Positions 7,909 to 15,080 of a stretch of 18,037 bases of DNA are shown here, piece after piece. The stretch spans positions 1 to 18,037 of the forward strand of contig DAOSEC010000029.1 of the NCBI GenBank assembly GCA_035362935.1, in the 5' to 3' direction. Made by a program: the position numbers and the translations under genes. This stretch comes from DAOSEC01 sp035362935. Lineage in GTDB: Bacteria; Bacillota_I; Bacilli_A; ML615J-28; CAG-313. The stretch's first letter is position 1, and the number at the start of each line of letters is the position of its first letter. A model generated the notes under the pieces. That model saw nothing but the letters and a program-made list of their open reading frames with translations, did not search any database and was not told the origin of the DNA.

Positions 7909-9327
7909 TTACTTTTCCAATTGAGAAATTGCTCGTGCTACTTTGATTCCATTTGCTCCAGCTTGTGCCAATCCTCTTGTGATTCCTGCCCCATCACCCC
8001 CAACAAATAGATGGTTAATTTTGGTTTCAAAATTAGAGTTTACTTCCGGTCTTGCAGAATAGTATTTTGCTTCGACGCCATAAAACAATGTGTGTTCGCT
8101 TGCAATTCCTGGTGTAATATGATTTAGTGCCTCTGTCATCTCAATTAGTGATTTCATTGTGTTATATGGCAGTACCAATCCCAAATCTCCCGGCACTGCT
8201 TCTTTTAACGTTGGTCGAACAAATCCTTCATCAATTCGTTTTTGTGTTGATCTTCTCCCTCGTTTGATATCTCCATATTTTTGAACAATAACAGTACCAT
8301 TGCTTAACTTATTTGCTAGTTTTGAGATTTCAACTGCATAATCATTCGGATCATCAAATGGTTCCGCAAACTCGTGCGAAACGAGTAAAGCAAAATTAGT
8401 GTTTCTACTACCTAGATTTTGATCGTGGTATGCATGACCATTACATATCACCGTTCCTGAGTGATTCTCGATTACAACATGTCCACTAGGGTTTGAACAA
8501 AACGTACGTATGGTTGTTCCAACACTTGAATTATAAACAAACTTTCCTTCGTATAAATGTGTGTTGATTTCTTCCATAATGATATCGTTTGTTTCTACTC
8601 GCACTCCAATATCAACTTGATTGTTTATGAACTTTATCTTGTGTTTTTCAAGGATATCCTTTAACCAGCTTGAACCATCTCTACCTACTCCCAATACAAC
8701 ATATTTAGCTCGAATGATTTCTTGTTTTTCGGTCACTATTCCAGTTACATTTCCATCTTCAACAATGATGTTTTCGACCTTTGTTTTAAACATGTAATCA
8801 ATATGAGGTTTCATTGTCTCATATATATTTTTTAAAATTTGTAAGTTCACCTCTGTGCCTAAATGTCTTACATTACTTCGCAATAATTTTAAACCAACAG
8901 CGATTCCCTTTTTCTCAATTTCATGAACTTCTTTTGTTAGTGGATTTGTGATTTGTGTTGGTGCACCATGAGCTAAATTGATTTGATCAACGTAAGTGAT
9001 TAAATCTAAAACTTCATCTTGATCTAAATAGTTTGTCATCCATCCACCAAACTCAGATGTGATGTTAAATTTCCCGTCGGAGTATGCTCCACACCCACCA
9101 AATCCATTTGTCATGGAACAAGCTGGTTTACACCCAATCCATCCGTTTTTGTCTGTTGGGCATTTTGTTAAAACCTTCATTAAAATCGGACATTTTCTAT
9201 CATAAATATTGTGACCTTTATCCACCAAAAGAACCTTTAAGGTTGGTGATTTCACCATTAATTCATATGCTGTAAAAATTCCCATTGGACCTGCACCAAC
9301 AATAATAACGTCATAATTTTTAATCAT
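7909..9327 (-). CDS. FAD-dependent dehydrogenase of the uncharacterised COG2509 type
   Basis: Predicted flavoprotein oxidoreductase of 472 aa whose substrate is unknown. The N-terminus has a Rossmann dinucleotide-binding motif, VGAGPMG at 10-16, followed by an acidic strand end (LLVDKG). A cysteine-rich stretch follows, with Cys46, 56, 66, 70 and 79, leading into GFGGCGAYSDGKFN (75-88), which I recognise as characteristic of the COG2509 group. The C-terminal GGDGAGITRGLAQAGANG (443-460) is the second FAD contact region. ATG is preceded by GGAGGA six bases upstream. It follows ppa after a 72-nt gap holding a hairpin, and is separated from fhs by 101 nt, so its operon membership is unclear. I see no transmembrane segment or signal peptide. 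The cysteines might bind a metal or cluster, but that is inference only. Confidence 0.8.
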   Translation of the reverse strand: MIKNYDVIIVGAGPMGIFTAYELMVKSPTLKVLLVDKGHNIYDRKCPILMKVLTKCPTDKNGWIGCKPACSMTNGFGGCGAYSDGKFNITSEFGGWMTNYLDQDEVLDLITYVDQINLAHGAPTQITNPLTKEVHEIEKKGIAVGLKLLRSNVRHLGTEVNLQILKNIYETMKPHIDYMFKTKVENIIVEDGNVTGIVTEKQEIIRAKYVVLGVGRDGSSWLKDILEKHKIKFINNQVDIGVRVETNDIIMEEINTHLYEGKFVYNSSVGTTIRTFCSNPSGHVVIENHSGTVICNGHAYHDQNLGSRNTNFALLVSHEFAEPFDDPNDYAVEISKLANKLSNGTVIVQKYGDIKRGRRSTQKRIDEGFVRPTLKEAVPGDLGLVLPYNTMKSLIEMTEALNHITPGIASEHTLFYGVEAKYYSARPEVNSNFETKINHLFVGGDGAGITRGLAQAGANGIKVARAISQLEK

Positions 9328-9366
9328 AAAAATCCTCCATGTTTTTTGTAAAAGGTCTACTAATTA

Positions 9367-9396
9367 ATTTTGTTCGTTTTTCCAAATGAACAAAAT
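9367..9396 (-). terminator. Hairpin after ppa, possible weak terminator
   Basis: Perfect 9-bp inverted repeat (ATTTTGTTC and GAACAAAAT), extended by three more A-T pairs past one mismatch, with a loop of about four bases. It begins 3 nt past the ppa stop codon. On the minus strand the stem is followed by TAATTAG rather than a clear T run, so termination would be inefficient. It could also act as an mRNA-stabilising 3' hairpin or allow partial read-through into the FAD gene. Confidence 0.4.
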
Positions 9397-9399
9397 GTT

Positions 9400-9924
9400 T
9401 TAATATTTGTATTTGTAAAACTCAATCGCTTCTTCAATAATTTGGATTGCTTTTTCTTTTCCAAATTTCATAAACCCGGTTGTCTCTTTATGCTCAAGTG
9501 TTTTATAAACTTTGAAGAAATGTTCGATTTCATCACTTATATGTGGTGGTAAATCTTCCATTTCATGATAGTAATTCCACATTGGGTCTTTGAATGGTAT
9601 AGCAATGATTTTATCATCCGCCATCTCATCATCAATCATTCTTACCACCCCTACAGGATAGCATCGAACCATACTCATTGGTTCTAACTCTTCGCTACAA
9701 AGTACTAGCACATCAAGAGGATCATTATCTTCAGCATATGTTCTTGGAATAAATCCATAATTTGCTGGATAATGAGTGGAAGTATATAAAATTCGATCAA
9801 GGATAATTAACCCTGTTTCCTTGTCTAGTTCATATTTTTTTTTGCTTCCTTTTGATATTTCAATTACAGCAATAAAATCTCTAGTTGTAATTCGTTTTTC
9901 ATCAATATCGTGCCAAATGTTCAT
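9400..9924 (-). CDS. ppa: Inorganic pyrophosphatase (family I)
   Basis: Soluble Mg-dependent enzyme hydrolysing pyrophosphate to phosphate, which pulls nucleotide polymerisation and aminoacylation forward. From the chosen ATG the protein is 174 aa, matching E. coli Ppa. Active-site residues line up: Lys30, Glu32, Arg44, Tyr56, the DNDPLD motif (66-71) with Asp66, Asp68 and Asp71, then Asp98, Asp103 and Lys105. A longer frame opens at 9951, but that ATG has no ribosome binding site, whereas ATG 9924 has GAGGGGGAT five bases upstream and begins at the conserved family N-terminus. A weak promoter candidate lies at 9970-10000. It may be expressed separately from the broken CopZ-like gene upstream, since 136 nt separate them. 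Confidence 0.95.
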   Translation of the reverse strand: MNIWHDIDEKRITTRDFIAVIEISKGSKKKYELDKETGLIILDRILYTSTHYPANYGFIPRTYAEDNDPLDVLVLCSEELEPMSMVRCYPVGVVRMIDDEMADDKIIAIPFKDPMWNYYHEMEDLPPHISDEIEHFFKVYKTLEHKETTGFMKFGKEKAIQIIEEAIEFYKYKY

Positions 9925-9969
9925 ACGATCCCCCTCTATCTTGTGTGACATAGTAATGTTTAATTTGAT

Positions 9970-10000
9970 ATTAAATGGCTAAAATTTCGCTTCTGTTCAA
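9970..10000 (-). promoter_or_regulatory. Weak promoter candidate for ppa
   Basis: On the minus strand TTGAAC is followed after 19 nt by TTTAAT, placing transcription start near 9963, about 40 nt upstream of the ppa start codon. The hexamers match consensus at about 4/6 and 5/6 and the spacing is longer than ideal. The surrounding 9925-10060 gap contains no gene. It holds AT-rich repeats, including TATTGAAAA twice on the plus strand (10006-10014 and 10035-10043). Confidence 0.22.
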
Positions 10001-10060
10001 ACTTGTATTGAAAAGTGTATCAATTTTCGTGTTTTATTGAAAAACGATTACAGAGGAAAT

Positions 10061-10559
10061 TTACGCCTTTTGATTGGATTGATCTGTAAATTGTTTATAA
10101 GCGTATTCAATTGCATTTTTCATTAGTTTCTCACACGAAACACCTGTTGGATTGTTGTGTAAGCAATTGCTTGCAGTATGATCTAATTTATTTAAATGTT
10201 TTAACAAGACATCAAGATTTTTTTCGCCGTTTAAATCTCTTACCGCTTTCGTGATATGTTGTAGTTCGATGTTACGACAATAACAAACAACATATTTCTG
10301 CTTTTCTTTCTTGAACCAAATTGGTACTTTAATTTCATCTAGATCAAAAAAACAATTCGTTACATGAAAAATACGAAACGTTACAAGACGGTGTTGTGCA
10401 CAATTTAAACGTGTCGCTTAAATTAATTTTTCCTTCTTTTAACAAGTTTTGAACTGTAATGGATGGTACCAAAATTCCTTTCGAACCACATACAGGACAA
10501 ACCTCATAACAGAGAGAGCCATTTTGTTTGCAAGTACTACAATCACCCAAAACAATCAC
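10061..10559 (-). pseudogene. CopZ N-terminal-domain-like [2Fe-2S]/zinc cysteine protein, interrupted by a one-base frameshift
   Basis: The first frame starts at GTG 10559 and stops after 71 codons at TGA 10344-10346, within a run of seven T (10346-10352 on the minus strand). Skipping one T restores a frame to TAA at 10061, giving about 165 aa. The joined protein has CPVC (21-24), C-x4-C followed by NVSYF (54-64), VVCYC (Cys92 and Cys94), then Cys132, NPTG (136-139) and Cys142. This spacing resembles the N-terminal zinc and [2Fe-2S] domain of the Archaeoglobus copper chaperone CopZ. There is no C-terminal heavy-metal-associated domain. The second part has no plausible start of its own, which supports one split gene. 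It lies 6 nt after the upstream membrane-protein gene, so translation is probably coupled. Causes could be true inactivation, a homopolymer sequencing error, or, less likely, slippage. Metal-chaperone function is inferred from motifs only. Confidence 0.75.
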
Positions 10560-10564
10560 CCAAC
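10539..10564. repeat. 13-bp tandem duplication at the start of the CopZ-like gene
   Basis: The plus-strand unit acaatcacccaaa is followed at once by acaatcacccaac, matching at 12 of 13 positions. The second unit (10552-10564) contains the GTG start codon of the cysteine-rich gene. The first places a second GTG 13 nt into the coding region, in another frame. A 13-bp duplication here would shift any older start out of frame, so it may be a small replication-slippage event. Confidence 0.6.
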
Positions 10565-10565
10565 C

Positions 10566-10982
10566 TTATTGGTTTCTTAGTTTTTTTTGTAACAAGAAAT
10601 GATATACTGCTAGTCCTGCCGAAGCAACATACAATGCTCCAAACGTTAGCATTGCTTCCAACACACCCGAAGTTGTTTGTTGGTAGATTGGAAATCTTTG
10701 AATGGACGCTCTTGTATCCTCAAACGCAACATCTAATCCAGATGCTTCATATCGATACACTTTGAACTCGTCTTTCACCCAAATCTTCACAACAAATGGT
10801 CTATTCCCTTCATCTGTTACTCTGCGAAATTTAATTTTCGAAATCTCTTCTAACTCATATGAATCTTGTGAAGTAATATCTTCAAAGAACAACCCAGATT
10901 CAAAATGATAAAATACAATGGTCGCAATAATCGCACCTATTAAAATAAAAATAGAAGCGATTAAGAATTTTTTATCTGTCAT
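10566..10982 (-). CDS. Unrecognised two-helix membrane protein
   Basis: Small protein of 138 aa that I cannot assign to a family. A hydrophobic helix lies at about residues 6-25, an 80-residue polar segment follows, and a second helix lies at about 106-131. Lysines at 4-5 and the KKLR tail suggest both ends are cytoplasmic, with the middle domain outside. That domain contains mixed charged strands such as VKIWVKDEFKVYRYEA but no cysteines, lipobox or catalytic motif. ATG is preceded by AAAGGAGC. It sits 23 nt after the Gx-type transporter gene and 6 nt before the CopZ-like gene, so the three are probably co-transcribed. In other Firmicutes a NusG-domain-II protein often sits next to Gx genes, but the CP/C-G features expected for that domain are absent here. 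Function unknown. Confidence 0.75.
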   Translation of the reverse strand: MTDKKFLIASIFILIGAIIATIVFYHFESGLFFEDITSQDSYELEEISKIKFRRVTDEGNRPFVVKIWVKDEFKVYRYEASGLDVAFEDTRASIQRFPIYQQTTSGVLEAMLTFGALYVASAGLAVYHFLLQKKLRNQ

Positions 10983-11005
10983 AATTGTGTGCTCCTTTTT
11001 TGGTT

Positions 11006-11560
11006 TTATTCAAGTAATAAATAACTGTTTTGTAAATATGTATTCACCGACTTAGCGATAACTCCCATAAAAAATCCTGCTATTAGTGCGACAGATAGTG
11101 TTTGAGGAACCAATCCGAGTACACCCCATCCATAGAGAGCAAATACACCTGCACCAACAATTTGACCTGTTGTGTGAGCAATCGCCCCGGCCAAACTTAA
11201 AATAACAATATTGATTGCACTTTTGCTTATTTTTTTTAAACCATACATTACAAAAAAACTTAACATAGTCCCCGAAAAGCCTATTGCAAACGTTATGTAA
11301 TGTCCAAAAATAAAACTAACCAAAAATGATTTTAGAATCACCGTGATTAATCCATCCTTGAACCGAAAATTTAATACTATGATTAGTACTACTACATTGG
11401 CTAACCCTATCTTGAATCCCGCAGGCATAATGTATGCTAGAAAAGGCATGGTTGCTACAAGCGATGTTGTAATAAAACCATCCACTAAAGAAAACACAAC
11501 TCCAAGAGCTACAAGTATGGAGAGTAGTACCATTTTCTTTGTCGTACTTTTGTTGCCCAT
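11006..11560 (-). CDS. Gx-type (Hpre_diP_synt_I-like) integral membrane transporter
   Basis: Integral membrane protein of 184 aa from the preferred start, with about five or six hydrophobic helices. KIGLANVVVLIIVL, the LSFFVMYGLKK segment, GAIAHTTGQIVGAG and LVPQTLSVALIAGFFMG resemble the Gx transporter family. That family is also annotated as heptaprenyl diphosphate synthase component I, a name that probably overstates what is known, since it looks like a small-molecule permease. The frame could open at GTG 11569, but ATG 11560 has GGTGAT at proper spacing while the GTG lies inside that ribosome binding site, so I chose ATG. It heads a three-gene cluster with the unknown membrane protein and the CopZ-like protein. 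It diverges from hit. Substrate unknown; a metal or redox link through its neighbours is only a guess. Confidence 0.75.
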   Translation of the reverse strand: MGNKSTTKKMVLLSILVALGVVFSLVDGFITTSLVATMPFLAYIMPAGFKIGLANVVVLIIVLNFRFKDGLITVILKSFLVSFIFGHYITFAIGFSGTMLSFFVMYGLKKISKSAINIVILSLAGAIAHTTGQIVGAGVFALYGWGVLGLVPQTLSVALIAGFFMGVIAKSVNTYLQNSYLLLE

Positions 11561-11639
11561 TTTTATCACCAGTTATATTTTACTACAAATCTATTTATTT
11601 TTCCATCTTTTTTTGTTAAAATAATCTTGAGGTGATATT
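11561..11639. promoter_or_regulatory. Divergent promoter region between the Gx-type gene and hit
   Basis: The 79-nt AT-rich gap must serve both directions. Rightward, TG-T-TAAAAT (11614-11622) is an extended -10 candidate for hit. Leftward, TAAAAT at 11577-11582 with TGGAAA 17 nt upstream (11600-11605) is a candidate for the Gx-type gene. Both predict transcription starts at or right next to the ribosome binding sites, implying very short leaders, so the exact boxes may be wrong. Confidence 0.35.
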
Positions 11640-12047
11640 ATGTGTGTGTTTTGTAAAATAGTCGCAAAAGAAATTCCAGCATCTATTCTTTATGAAGACG
11701 AGTCTTCGATAGCGTTTTTAGATATATCTCAAGTTACGAAAGGTCATACATTAATTGTCCCAAAAAACCATGTTGAAAATCTGTATAATTTGAGCGAACA
11801 AGATGCAACTCATCTTTTATTGGTTGCGAGTAAGTTGGCTAATGTTCTTAGAAAAACATATCAACTTGAGGGATTGAATATGATTAATAACAATGGGTTA
11901 TTGGCTGGGCAAACAGTAAATCACTTTCACATCCACTTACTACCGAGATATCAAGTAGATGAATTGACGATTCACTTTAAACAAAACGAACCAAACTTTG
12001 TATTGCTAAACCAAATCAAAAATGAGATTCAAACAAATCTAAAATAG
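11640..12047 (+). CDS. HIT (histidine triad) family protein
   Basis: Small cytosolic nucleotide hydrolase of 135 aa in the HINT branch, which typically cleaves nucleoside phosphoramidates or adenylates. It begins MCVFCKIV with the CxxC zinc-type pair (Cys2 and Cys5). It carries FLDISQVTKGHTLIVPK in the middle and the catalytic triad HFHIH at 95-99 followed by LLPRY. It closely resembles the Bacillus Hit protein as I remember it. ATG follows GAGGTGA at proper spacing. It is the only plus-strand gene in the window, with the Gx-type gene diverging on its left and pepA converging on its right, sharing a terminator. The physiological substrate is unknown, as for most bacterial HINT proteins. Confidence 0.93.
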   Translation: MCVFCKIVAKEIPASILYEDESSIAFLDISQVTKGHTLIVPKNHVENLYNLSEQDATHLLLVASKLANVLRKTYQLEGLNMINNNGLLAGQTVNHFHIHLLPRYQVDELTIHFKQNEPNFVLLNQIKNEIQTNLK

Positions 12048-12048
12048 G

Positions 12049-12072
12049 AAAAACCCCGTGCGGGGTTTTTTT
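12049..12072. terminator. Bidirectional intrinsic terminator between hit and pepA
   Basis: The stem is AAAAACCCC paired with GGGGTTTTT around the loop GTGC, followed by seven T on the plus strand and five T on the minus strand after the GC stem. It starts 2 nt after the hit stop codon and touches the pepA stop codon (12071-12073), so one structure ends both converging genes. It is the most GC-rich hairpin in the window. Confidence 0.93.
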
Positions 12073-13525
12073 ATTTTTCTAAAAATTTAAATATTGTTTT
12101 TACCATTGCTCCGGTTGCTCCATAATATTCTCCATTGCTTGGTGAGATGTGGAATGCAGTACCAGCAATGTCCAAATGAAGCCATGAAGTTCCTTCTTCA
12201 ACAAATTCTTTTAAGAACGCAGCTGCACCACTTGCTCCCATAGATCTTCCTGTTGAGTTTGTAAGATCAGCAACTTTGCTACCACGAACTTGTTTTTCAA
12301 TGTGTTTTGTGATTGGCATCGGCCAAGCACTTTCTCTAGTTTCTTTGCTTGCATCAATAAATGATTGCATCATTTCTTCATCATTACCAAAGACTCCTGT
12401 TGTGTAATCTCCTAACGCAACAACGACTGCACCAGTTAAGGTTGCTACATCAATGATTTGTTTCACACCTTTTTGTTGAATGAATGTAAGTGCATCCGCC
12501 AGCGTTAATCTTCCTTCTGCATCAGTTGATACAATCTCTATCGTTTTTCCATTCATTGCTGTTAATACATCGTCTGGCACATATGCACTTCCATCGATCT
12601 TGTTGTCGGTTGCTGCTATAACAAGTTGAATGTTGATTGGCAACTTTTGTTTCACTATAGCTTCAAATACACCAAGTACTGTTGCTGCACCACCCATATC
12701 ACATTTCATGGTATTCATAGATTGCTTAATCGAATAACCACCAGTATCAAACATAACTCCTTTACCAACAAGCCCAAAAACTGGTTGATCTTTTGGTGCT
12801 CCATAATACTCCATTGTTATAAGTCTTGCTTCAATAGAGGATCCTTGATTGACGCCTAAGAACGCCCCCATTTTCATGTCTTGACATTCTTGTTTCGAAT
12901 AAACCTTAATGGAAACATCCCCATATGATGACAATTCTTTTGTTAGTTTTTCTGAGTAAACAACAAGATCTTCAACATTTAAATAATTGTATGGCTTGTT
13001 CACCAAATCTCTTGTATTCTTAATTGCTTGATTTAAATGCAAAGATCGTGTAAATGTATCTTCATATCCGTCTACTAAAATATTTACATTTATTTCTTTA
13101 AACTCTTTCTTACTTTTGCATTCTAAATACTCATAATTAAAATAGTCAATTGTTTCAACTGCAGTTTCAACAAAATCCTTCATTGACACCTGTTGGTTTG
13201 TAAAACAACATCCGCACAAAGCAACTTCTTTCCCCATATCAGAATTCACTTTTTTTACTGCGTCTTCTAATACTTCTTTTGAAAATTTGTTAGATTCACC
13301 CAATCCAATTAACACAACTTTTTTGTTAAAATATTTACCTAGCGTGTAAATTAATTTTGACGAACCTACTTCTGTTTTGATTTCGTTTGATTCAATCATT
13401 TTTGAAATCTCACCATTTAAAGCAATGTCTAATTCTTTAACGCAATCACTCATTGCATCTTTGAATAGTCCCATAATGAGTGTTGTGTTTTCGTTGTATC
13501 TTTTGTTGTCGTTTAAAAAAATCAT
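12071..13525 (-). CDS. pepA: Leucyl aminopeptidase (M17 family)
   Basis: Two-metal cytosolic aminopeptidase that trims N-terminal residues from peptides. The 484-aa length is typical. The C-terminal catalytic domain shows VGKGVMFDTGGYSIK at 253-267 with Lys255, Asp260 and Lys267, MKCDMGGAA with Asp276, and STDAEGRLTLADAL with Asp335, Glu337 and Arg339, all at the positions expected for metal and bicarbonate binding. The N-terminal half is diverged, as is usual. ATG has AGGAGGATA upstream, overlapping the serS stop codon. The gap to serS is 9 nt, so pepA is probably co-transcribed with serS and shares its T-box control. The gene symbol follows family convention; the exact peptide preference is not readable. 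Confidence 0.93.
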   Translation of the reverse strand: MIFLNDNKRYNENTTLIMGLFKDAMSDCVKELDIALNGEISKMIESNEIKTEVGSSKLIYTLGKYFNKKVVLIGLGESNKFSKEVLEDAVKKVNSDMGKEVALCGCCFTNQQVSMKDFVETAVETIDYFNYEYLECKSKKEFKEINVNILVDGYEDTFTRSLHLNQAIKNTRDLVNKPYNYLNVEDLVVYSEKLTKELSSYGDVSIKVYSKQECQDMKMGAFLGVNQGSSIEARLITMEYYGAPKDQPVFGLVGKGVMFDTGGYSIKQSMNTMKCDMGGAATVLGVFEAIVKQKLPINIQLVIAATDNKIDGSAYVPDDVLTAMNGKTIEIVSTDAEGRLTLADALTFIQQKGVKQIIDVATLTGAVVVALGDYTTGVFGNDEEMMQSFIDASKETRESAWPMPITKHIEKQVRGSKVADLTNSTGRSMGASGAAAFLKEFVEEGTSWLHLDIAGTAFHISPSNGEYYGATGAMVKTIFKFLEK

Positions 13526-13534
13526 ATTATCCTC

Positions 13535-14812
13535 CTATTTTGATATGATTGTTGTTCCCATATAAGGAACTAATACTTTTGGTATTATTACAGAGCCATC
13601 TTCCGTTTGATAATTTTCTAATACTGCAATGACGGTTCTCCCAATTGCCAAACCACTTCCGTTTAGCGTATGGACATACTCTGTTTTTCCATTCTTTTCT
13701 CTTCGAAAGCGAATGTTTGCTCTTCTTGCTTGATAGTCTTCTGCATTTGAAATAGATCCAATTTCTCGATACATATTTTGTCCGGGAAGCCATACTTCAA
13801 TGTCGTATGTTTTTGCCATTCCGAATCCCATATCTCCAGTACATAATTCAACAACGCGATAAGGTATATCTAGTAGTTGTAAGACACGCTCACTGTTTCT
13901 TAACATCGTTTCATGTTCTTGATATGACTCTTCTGGTTTTGCAAACTTAATCAATTCAACTTTGTTAAATTGATGTTGTCTCAAAATTCCTTTAGTGTCT
14001 CTTCCAGCAGATCCTGCCTCAGAACGAAACGCAGTGGTAAAGGAAACATACTTGATTGGAAGCAAATCTCCATCAATGATTTCATCGCGATAGTAATTAA
14101 TTGTTGGAACTTCTGCGGTTGGATTTAAGTAGTAGTCTTGATCTCCATATAGTCTAAATGAGTCTTCTTCAAATTTTGGAAATTGACCTGTTCCTACCAT
14201 AGAGTCTCGGTTAACGATATATGGTGGAATCATTTCTGTATATCCGTGTTCTTTCGCATGCAAATCCATCATAAATGTCATCAACGCACGTTCTAATCTT
14301 GCACCAAGTCCTTTGTAGACAACAAACCTTGCCCCTGTTATTTTCGCAGCACGGTTAAAATCTAAAATATCTAAATCTTCTCCGATTTGATAGTGGTCTT
14401 TCGGAATAAAATTAAACTTGGTTGGTTCCTTGAATGTTCTTATTTCCCGATTGTCTTTTTCGCTTGCACCAACCTTTACACTTTCGTGAACAAGGTTAGG
14501 AGTTGTTAACAAGCTGTAACGTATTTTCTCATCAAGTTCTTTTAACTCATCATCAAGTCTTTTGATTTCGTCAATCGTGTCAGAAACTTCTTTCATAATT
14601 GAAGCCACATCTTGGTTTTGTCTTTTTAACACACCAATTTGTTTGCTTTTTTCGTTGCGATCGTTTTTTAATTTCTCAACTAAAACAATGATATCTCTTC
14701 GTTTAATATCCATCGCGTGAACGTCTCTTAAATACGAGAAATCTCCACCTCTTGATGACAATCTGCGAATAATTTCTTCAACATTTTCTCTAATTAATTT
14801 AATGTCTAACAT
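13535..14812 (-). CDS. serS: Serine-tRNA ligase
   Basis: Class II aminoacyl-tRNA synthetase that charges tRNA-Ser (and tRNA-Sec where present). From the chosen start it is 425 aa, standard size. The N-terminal long helical arm (about 25-97), rich in Lys, Glu and Asp, binds the tRNA long variable arm. TAEVP lies near residue 232, motif 2 FRSEAGSAGRDTKG starts near 262 and continues into RQHQF, and motif 3 is LNGSGLAIGRT. The frame could begin at GTG 14821, but ATG 14812 follows AAAGGGTG at good spacing and gives the typical MLDIKLIRE start. A T-box leader and a strong promoter lie directly upstream, so expression should rise when tRNA-Ser is uncharged. pepA follows after 9 nt. Confidence 0.97.
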   Translation of the reverse strand: MLDIKLIRENVEEIIRRLSSRGGDFSYLRDVHAMDIKRRDIIVLVEKLKNDRNEKSKQIGVLKRQNQDVASIMKEVSDTIDEIKRLDDELKELDEKIRYSLLTTPNLVHESVKVGASEKDNREIRTFKEPTKFNFIPKDHYQIGEDLDILDFNRAAKITGARFVVYKGLGARLERALMTFMMDLHAKEHGYTEMIPPYIVNRDSMVGTGQFPKFEEDSFRLYGDQDYYLNPTAEVPTINYYRDEIIDGDLLPIKYVSFTTAFRSEAGSAGRDTKGILRQHQFNKVELIKFAKPEESYQEHETMLRNSERVLQLLDIPYRVVELCTGDMGFGMAKTYDIEVWLPGQNMYREIGSISNAEDYQARRANIRFRREKNGKTEYVHTLNGSGLAIGRTVIAVLENYQTEDGSVIIPKVLVPYMGTTIISK

Positions 14813-14836
14813 CGTAAACACCCTTTCTTTTTTGTA

Positions 14837-15074
14837 AATAAAAGTCCCTGAAAAATAGATTACTATTTCTCAGGGACGAATTTCTTTTTTAAATCCGCGG
14901 TACCACCCTAATTAGATGACTCTCTCTTTGTTACAGGTAACGGTTGTATGCCGGAAGTACATTTGATACTTCATCTCCAAGGTAGATTCGTAACACTAAA
15001 CTCTTAGTTTCCACCATACACTAAGTCTCTATAACGTATTAGTTGTTATTACTATTCCTCTTCATTGATTTTCT
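14837..15074 (-). promoter_or_regulatory. T-box riboswitch (serine-specific) controlling serS
   Basis: Untranslated leader that binds tRNA-Ser and chooses between terminator and antiterminator. The T-box sequence AGGGTGGTACCGCGG lies at 14895-14909 on the minus strand. Stem I can be drawn from the arms GTAATAACAACTAA and TTTAGTGTTAC and an inner CTTAGT/ACTAAG helix. The 5' side carries AGTA and the 3' side GAA, as in the usual loop-E specifier bulge. The codon right after that GAA is TCT (14984-14986), a serine codon that fits the gene downstream. The leader starts about 7 nt past a consensus -10 box. The start and 3' limit are estimates. Confidence 0.93.
14844..14877 (-). terminator. Regulated intrinsic terminator of the serS T-box leader
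   Basis: On the minus strand GTCCCTGA pairs with TCAGGGAC and extends inward through GAAATAG and CTATTTT to a small TAAT loop, followed by TTTTATTT. It lies between the T-box sequence and the serS ribosome binding site, the position where uncharged tRNA-Ser would switch off termination. Confidence 0.93.
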
Positions 15075-15080
15075 ACTACA

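Noticed and set aside
9370..9552. Open frame of 60 codons on the plus strand over the end of ppa
   Set aside because: It is antisense to ppa, has no recognisable protein and no ribosome binding site, and covers the ppa 3' hairpin.
9925..9951. Longer N-terminus of Ppa beginning at ATG 9951
   Set aside because: No ribosome binding site precedes it, and the extra nine residues contain the strong GAGGGGGA site used by the ATG at 9924.
10346..10352. Programmed frameshift or transcriptional slippage at T7
   Set aside because: Seven T is short for efficient slippage and I see no stimulatory structure or internal ribosome binding site nearby; sequencing error or real mutation is more likely, though not excluded.
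10344..10982. Small gene pair as a possible toxin-antitoxin system
   Set aside because: One protein is a two-helix membrane protein and the other is a cysteine-rich metal-domain protein continuing past a frameshift; neither resembles known toxins or antitoxins.
13527..13854. Extra minus-strand frames inside serS
   Set aside because: They lie in other frames of an intact serS gene and show no independent motifs or start signals.
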